This document shows positions 60,701 through 64,000 of a stretch of DNA of 64,000 bases, in pieces (within the stretch, counting starts at the first letter, position 1; every line of letters begins with the position of its first letter). A model generated the notes under the pieces. It had not been told where the DNA came from and made no database searches. It was given only the letters and a program-made list of their open reading frames with translations. Source of the DNA: Cololabis saira (lineage: Eukaryota; Chordata; Actinopteri; Beloniformes; Belonidae). The translations under genes and the position numbers were made by a program. The stretch covers positions 6,138,769 through 6,202,768 of the forward strand of contig NC_084610.1 of NCBI RefSeq assembly GCF_033807715.1, written 5' to 3'.

Positions 60701-63700
60701 CTGCTGATGTACAACCTGAAAAGCTGTGATTGTTTCAGCAAATTCATTTAGATTTTAACTAATAGTATTAATTACCTTTTTTTCTATTTTGTGCTTTTGC
60801 CTTTTAAGTTAATACAATAAAATATAACTATTTGTATTAATCAGATGAGGCAGAGTTGCTGTAAATTAACTTTGTGTGAATGTATAAAAATAGTTAATCT
60901 GGGGATTTTTTTTTTTCACCACCAGATGTTTTACTCAATGCCTTCATCTGCAAAATCTTTAGAAAAATGCTAAAAATATTTGCTTCCTTGAACTTTTACT
61001 GCATAAATATTTGCTTAACTTTGGCATATCAGTGGTTTGGATCTGTGTTTTTATACAATAAAACTCTTGACAGCCATTACACGAACAATAATTAATGGGC
61101 TTTTATAGAAAACCATCAGTAGAGCATTTTCTCTGAAGCAGACTGTTTGTTGTAATAGGCCCACATATTATTTATGTGTACAATTCTAAATTTATAGTTA
61201 TTTATACTGGCAGTAACAGTGAACATATGCTCAGTATTTCCTCTCTGTGTCTACAACTGGAGTTTATTTACTTCCAGGGTAAGGAGTAGATTACTCTGGA
61301 TTGTAAACATTTCACCACCAAACACATTGCTGAAACATGATCTGCCTTTTCGACTGCGAGGGAAAAGTGTTGTTCAAGCTTGGAGAGAAATAAAATGATT
61401 ATTTTGAAGCTCAGTGTGTCCTGGGCCTTGAAATGTGACACATTTTTCTCTGTGTCCTCGGTGAAGAAGTGAGAAACTGATGCATTTTGCTTTCTGATGG
61501 TGTCGCTGACTCAGTATCAATTCACTCAGTCAGTTAAGCAGTCTGAGGTTTTATATCCTTGAGGTCCGTCGCTGTTTCTGGATTTCCTTCTTAACCGAAG
61601 ATGCTGACAGCTCCTTTTTTTTGCTGCTGAGGCATCCCTGTCTCTGTTCTTCATCACTAAAATTTCAATCATTAACTGATTTATGATGCGGTGGGCTCTC
61701 TTTAAGTGGGAAACGCCCCCAAAAGAAGCTTTAATTTCTTCTGTTTAAGCTGTCCATAGAGCATTTATCTGCCTTAAACCTTTCCATGCCCAGTGATGAT
61801 CCTGCAGTCCTTTTATATATCAGTGCCAACTCAGGACTCAGGCCTTTTTTCATTTTTTTTGTTTTAAAGGTGTGAAGTCATGTTCTTGTCCTTTGAAAAA
61901 CAATAAGAACCTTCAGTATAGGGCTGGGCGATATGGACCAATAGTCATATCTCGATATTTTCTAGCAGAATGGCGATACTCGATATATATCGATATTTTT
62001 TCCCCCAAAGCATTATAGCATAGCATCTCTGTAAGCTTCATTTTTTTCTGAGGCAAACCCTTAAAAAAACAGTCAGTTTTAATACAAAGCCTCGTGCCAA
62101 ATGTCACACAGGTTCCTTTATTAACAGAGGTCTGCACAATATCAAAATGTATAAAACAAATGAAATAAAAATAAACTGCCTGCATATATAGAATAAATTG
62201 CTTCTTGAATAAAATAAAACAAATATCCCTTTCCTGCATAACAATTAAATTAAAATACACTGTGCAATTAATACAATGTAGACAGTAACAGGCTTTTCCA
62301 CTTAAGTTGACCGTTGTGCAAATAACAAAACATTTGTGCAAATCTCAAATAAAACATTCAAGTCAATTTGTCACAAAATAAGCTGTATCAAAATAATTAA
62401 AAAAAAAAAAAAAAAAAAAAATTGAAATCGATATAAACGATATTGTCTCGTACCATATTGCGTTTGAAAAATATATCGATATATATTAAAATCTCTATAT
62501 ATCGCCCAGCCCTACTTCAGTATGCAGCAACCAAACTGAAATGCAGCTCTGCTTGTCCCCAGGTGAGGGAGGAAGGATGATGGACTATAACCCGGACCCT
62601 TCAGACCGCAGGGCCACCCTGCCCGGCTCCTACGACCCCGTGGTGGAGCGAGAGCTCCGGGCTCTGGGCTCCCGCCCTCCGGGGCCACATCTGGATCCCA
62701 CAAACCCAGCCAGGCAAGCCTTGGGTGGGGGTCCCGCCGAGGGGGCCCCGCCCGTCCGTCACCTGGGTGTGGAACCGCTCATCCGGGCCTCTCACGCTAA
62801 CCTGGCCCGGCCCGTGCAGGGGTCAGAGGAAAGTGTTTCCGTAGGCAGCGACTACTATGGGAGCATGTTCAGCCTCTACAGAGGGAGAACATTTTCGATG
62901 CCATTATAGCACATGGCTTTTTATTTCTGGGATTCCACTAAAACAACAAAAAGACTGGCCTCAATCCCCTAATTGAAAGAAAAACTCACATAAATGCACA
63001 ATATTGTAACTTTCATAGACCCAACAGGCAAAAAGTTTATTCTATTTACTTCCATTTCATACTTTTTAAGTTTTTCATAGTTCTGTTTCTTTCAATTTTT
63101 TTAAATCACACTTTCCTTTGACTCACCTTTATTGGTGTGTGGTTGAATTTTATTTTAACAACTTAAATGAATATTAGTGTTGATATTGGTCATATTTTAT
63201 AACCCAGAGAAACAGTACTTTTGTCACTTTGCTAATTTATATAATTCTGCACTCCTGAAAACTGTGATTCTGCTTTTTACCCACTGCATGTTTTCTAGAG
63301 CAGCCCCTCTCTTTTGGATTAATACCACGTCTTTATAGTTTTGCAGTGGCATGCCAGCTTTGATCCAAGCCGATATTAGCATGAATGTGACTCACAGGTT
63401 CTTTTTAGGCATGATAATTTTGTATTTGAAGTGAAAGTAGGGACACTTTTTCTGGTATTTTGTAACAGTTCATGGTTTACATCTGTGATCTTTGAGTTTC
63501 CTCCGCTTTGATGCACTTAGATTAAATTGCTTTGAAGTCTTACATATGAGTGACATAATTCACCATCATTTGTTTCTCCATTTCATTCAACTTGTCTGAT
63601 GTTTTGCTCATGAGACGAGACACAAAGAGCACAGACAAAACAGACAATACACAAATGGACGTTGAGCAGCATCTTTACTAATCCCCCAAAGCCTCGCCGC

Positions 63701-64000
63701 TGTGCTAAAGCTCTAACCTCACAACTCCATCCCGACTCCTCTAGGACTCAAAGTGCTGATGATTCAGCGCGGCTGCCCTCCCGTGTCCCCCTATCTGCTC
63801 CTCTGTCTGCTCCCCAGCCACCTCTCAGCACAAGCAAACACGGCACCAATCCCCCAGAAAAGGACTTGGAAACATCCCAGCGTTCAAACCTTCAAGCTTC
63901 TAAGAATGGCCAGTCGTCTGGGGGTAATAGTGCGGTCATGACACCCAAACTGGCTCGTGCAGCGCCCAAAATCTTCGACAAGGTCCGAGCTTTTGAGGAG
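45328..64000 (+). CDS. speg: speg, 5' part (striated muscle preferentially expressed kinase)
   Basis: Exons of the long start form are 45328-45709, 60194-60292, 62563-62905 (or the stop at 62909) and 63745 to the window end, all in one frame of about 360 residues. SPEG is a giant Ig/FnIII protein with two kinase domains that acts at the sarcomere and triad of heart and skeletal muscle. Only its N-terminal region is here: one I-set Ig domain (about residues 38-122, C54, W72, C105), an acidic linker (DSETTEDENTEP), the SPEG-specific block RHLGVEPLIRASHANL..GSDYYGSMFSLYRGR, and AAPKIFDKVRAFEE. I recall all of these in the mammalian protein in this order. Kinase, further Ig and FnIII exons lie beyond the window. 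Fish may have two copies; I cannot say which this is. Confidence 0.9.
46020..46240. mobile_element. Half of a palindromic fish MITE
   Basis: It starts ACTGCAAAAACTCAAAATCT and continues AAGAATATTTGTCTTATTTC, the end sequence of a very common fish element that is normally a long palindrome. Here the mirrored second half is missing; CTTGAAACAGGTGAAAATTG, normally near the centre, is present. No duplication can be scored with one end lost. Confidence 0.6.
48790..49150. other. GC-rich, CpG-containing block inside the speg intron
   Basis: The block (CCGTCCCGGCTCGGGTGCTC, GATGCCGCCGGCCCCCC) contrasts with the AT-rich intron. Open frames on both strands across it have no recognisable domain and no splice logic. 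It could be an enhancer, a CpG island of an internal promoter, or a transposon piece. Confidence 0.4.
50939..51026 (+). CDS. speg: Candidate alternative first exon of speg
   Basis: The ATG at 50939 opens 29 codons (MLRKELLDARKSLK ... GLRRKKRR), strongly basic, followed by the donor GGAGGG|GTGAGT in phase 1. Joined to the exon at 60194 it would read on in frame into DSETTED. The upstream 400 bases are purine- and GC-richer than their surroundings and could be a promoter. I do not recall a matching mammalian exon, so this is inference from frame, donor quality and position. Confidence 0.4.
56100..56481 (+). promoter_or_regulatory. Candidate internal promoter and 5' UTR of short-start speg
   Basis: The region directly upstream of the alternative start codon is rich in short GA/CT tracts (GGGGAGAGAGACGGAAAG, CTCTCTCGCTCGATCTC) and has no upstream exon. 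No TATA box is obvious. Extent is a guess based on the change in composition. Confidence 0.35.
56482..56514 (+). CDS. speg: speg alternative first coding exon (MKKIWSKKRFQ)
   Basis: The ATG at 56482 gives 11 codons, MKKIWSKKRFQ, and the exon ends TTTCAG|GTGAGT in phase 0. The next exon with the fitting phase is 58398-58440. The peptide replaces the Ig domain with a short basic N-terminus. It resembles an alternative mammalian SPEG N-terminus as I remember it (MKKLW..KKRFQ), which I could not verify. Confidence 0.75.
58398..58440 (+). CDS. speg: speg alternative second exon (RTGHSTRTFGRFTH)
   Basis: The acceptor ATCTTATTTCAG precedes 43 bases that encode RTGHSTRTFGRFTH plus one base, and the donor is CCCATG|GTGTGT. 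The exon takes phase 0 from MKKIWSKKRFQ and leaves in phase 1. It therefore joins 60194 exactly to give ..RFTH-DSETTED. Two independent small exons fitting in frame make chance unlikely. The long start form would skip it. Confidence 0.75.
60194..60292 (+). CDS. speg: speg shared exon (acidic linker DSETTED)
   Basis: The exon follows a pyrimidine-rich tract ending TTTTTCAG and ends GACCCTCAG|GTGTTT, phase 1 to phase 1. It encodes DSETTEDENTEPQMETKEG and a charged remainder. DSET.ED follows the first Ig domain in mammalian SPEG as I recall it. All candidate first exons converge on it. Confidence 0.9.
60293..61918 (+). other. speg intron between shared exons
   Basis: AT-rich intron without recognisable exon or RNA gene. 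The hAT element follows at its 3' end. Confidence 0.6.
61919..62514. mobile_element. hAT-like element, 8-bp duplication CTTCAGTA
   Basis: The ends are TAGGGCTGGGCGATAT and ATATCGCCCAGCCCTA, a perfect 16-bp inverted pair. CTTCAGTA is duplicated exactly at 61911-61918 and 62515-62522. The interior has an A run of about 22 bases (62399-62420) and no transposase. The open frame across it on the minus strand has no homology I recognise. It stops 40 bp short of the next speg exon. Confidence 0.9.
62563..62909 (+). CDS. speg: speg conserved exon RHLGVEPL..SLYRGR, reading into a stop
   Basis: The acceptor TTGTCCCCAG leads into EGGRMMDYNPDPSDRRATLP and then RHLGVEPLIRASHANL and GSDYYGSMFSLYRGR, an almost word-for-word SPEG block. 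The frame then reads TFSMPL and a TAG at 62907-62909. No GT occurs between 62871 and about 63007, so no canonical donor follows the conserved part. The next exon (63745) needs a phase-2 partner, which would be exactly ..CCATT ending at 62905. Either this exon ends a short isoform, or its donor has lost its first base. Confidence 0.85.
62910..63744 (+). other. speg intron with unidentified donor
   Basis: The acceptor at the 3' end is ACTCCTCTAG. The 5' end has no GT at the expected place. No repeat or further exon is recognised inside. Confidence 0.6.
63745..64000 (+). CDS. speg: speg proline/serine-rich exon, truncated by the window edge
   Basis: The frame starting with G|ACT reads TQSADDSARLPSRVPLSAP and later AAPKIFDKVRAFEE, open to the last base. 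The end corresponds to the SRILDKLQFFEE stretch I recall in mammalian SPEG. The proline-rich part varies between species, so only the last 14 residues are a strong match. Confidence 0.8.

Noticed and set aside
62869..62875. GTTCAG as donor for the speg exon 62563
   Set aside because: Phase would fit, but the site is very weak and would remove the conserved FSLYRGR part.

Overview
The window looks like nuclear DNA of a teleost fish. Genes are split by GT..AG introns, there is no operon structure, and the intergenic DNA carries fish-type repeats (hAT, PIF/Harbinger-like, Tc1/mariner-like, L2-like and L1-like LINEs, SINE-like tails, microsatellites). All identifications come from reading translated exons; no database search was possible.

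Layout. (1) 873-19883, + strand: the last seven coding exons of a gene read as stk11ip (LKB1-interacting protein); its 5' end lies outside the window. Its 9.7-kb third intron is packed with nested transposon remnants. (2) 19884-26180: intergenic. (3) 26180-34490, + strand: a gamma-class connexin close to fish Cx43.4 (gjc4 group), with a GC-rich non-coding first exon, a 4.5-kb intron and four coding exons (388 aa). (4) 35503-37156, - strand: complete two-exon inha (inhibin alpha, 346 aa), convergent with the connexin. (5) 37160-44100: repeat-rich intergenic DNA. (6) About 44100 to beyond 64000, + strand: the 5' part of speg (striated-muscle Ig/kinase protein), with the N-terminal Ig exon, three further shared exons and at least one alternative start unit inside the 14.5-kb first coding intron.

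The grouping STK11IP, INHA and SPEG matches the human 2q35 neighbourhood as I remember it, which supports all three calls; the connexin is the fish-specific addition. The genes do not form one pathway: lysosome/polarity-associated adaptor, gap junction channel, gonadal hormone subunit and muscle triad/sarcomere kinase.

The most notable points are in speg. A two-exon alternative N-terminus (56482-56514 plus 58398-58440) and a second possible start exon (50939-51026) both end in the phase needed to join the shared exon at 60194. The conserved exon at 62563 has no GT donor: it runs into a stop at the place where a single first-intron-base change would explain the loss. A hAT element with perfect 8-bp target duplications sits 40 bp upstream of that exon. 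No rRNA, tRNA, CRISPR or viral gene was recognised.
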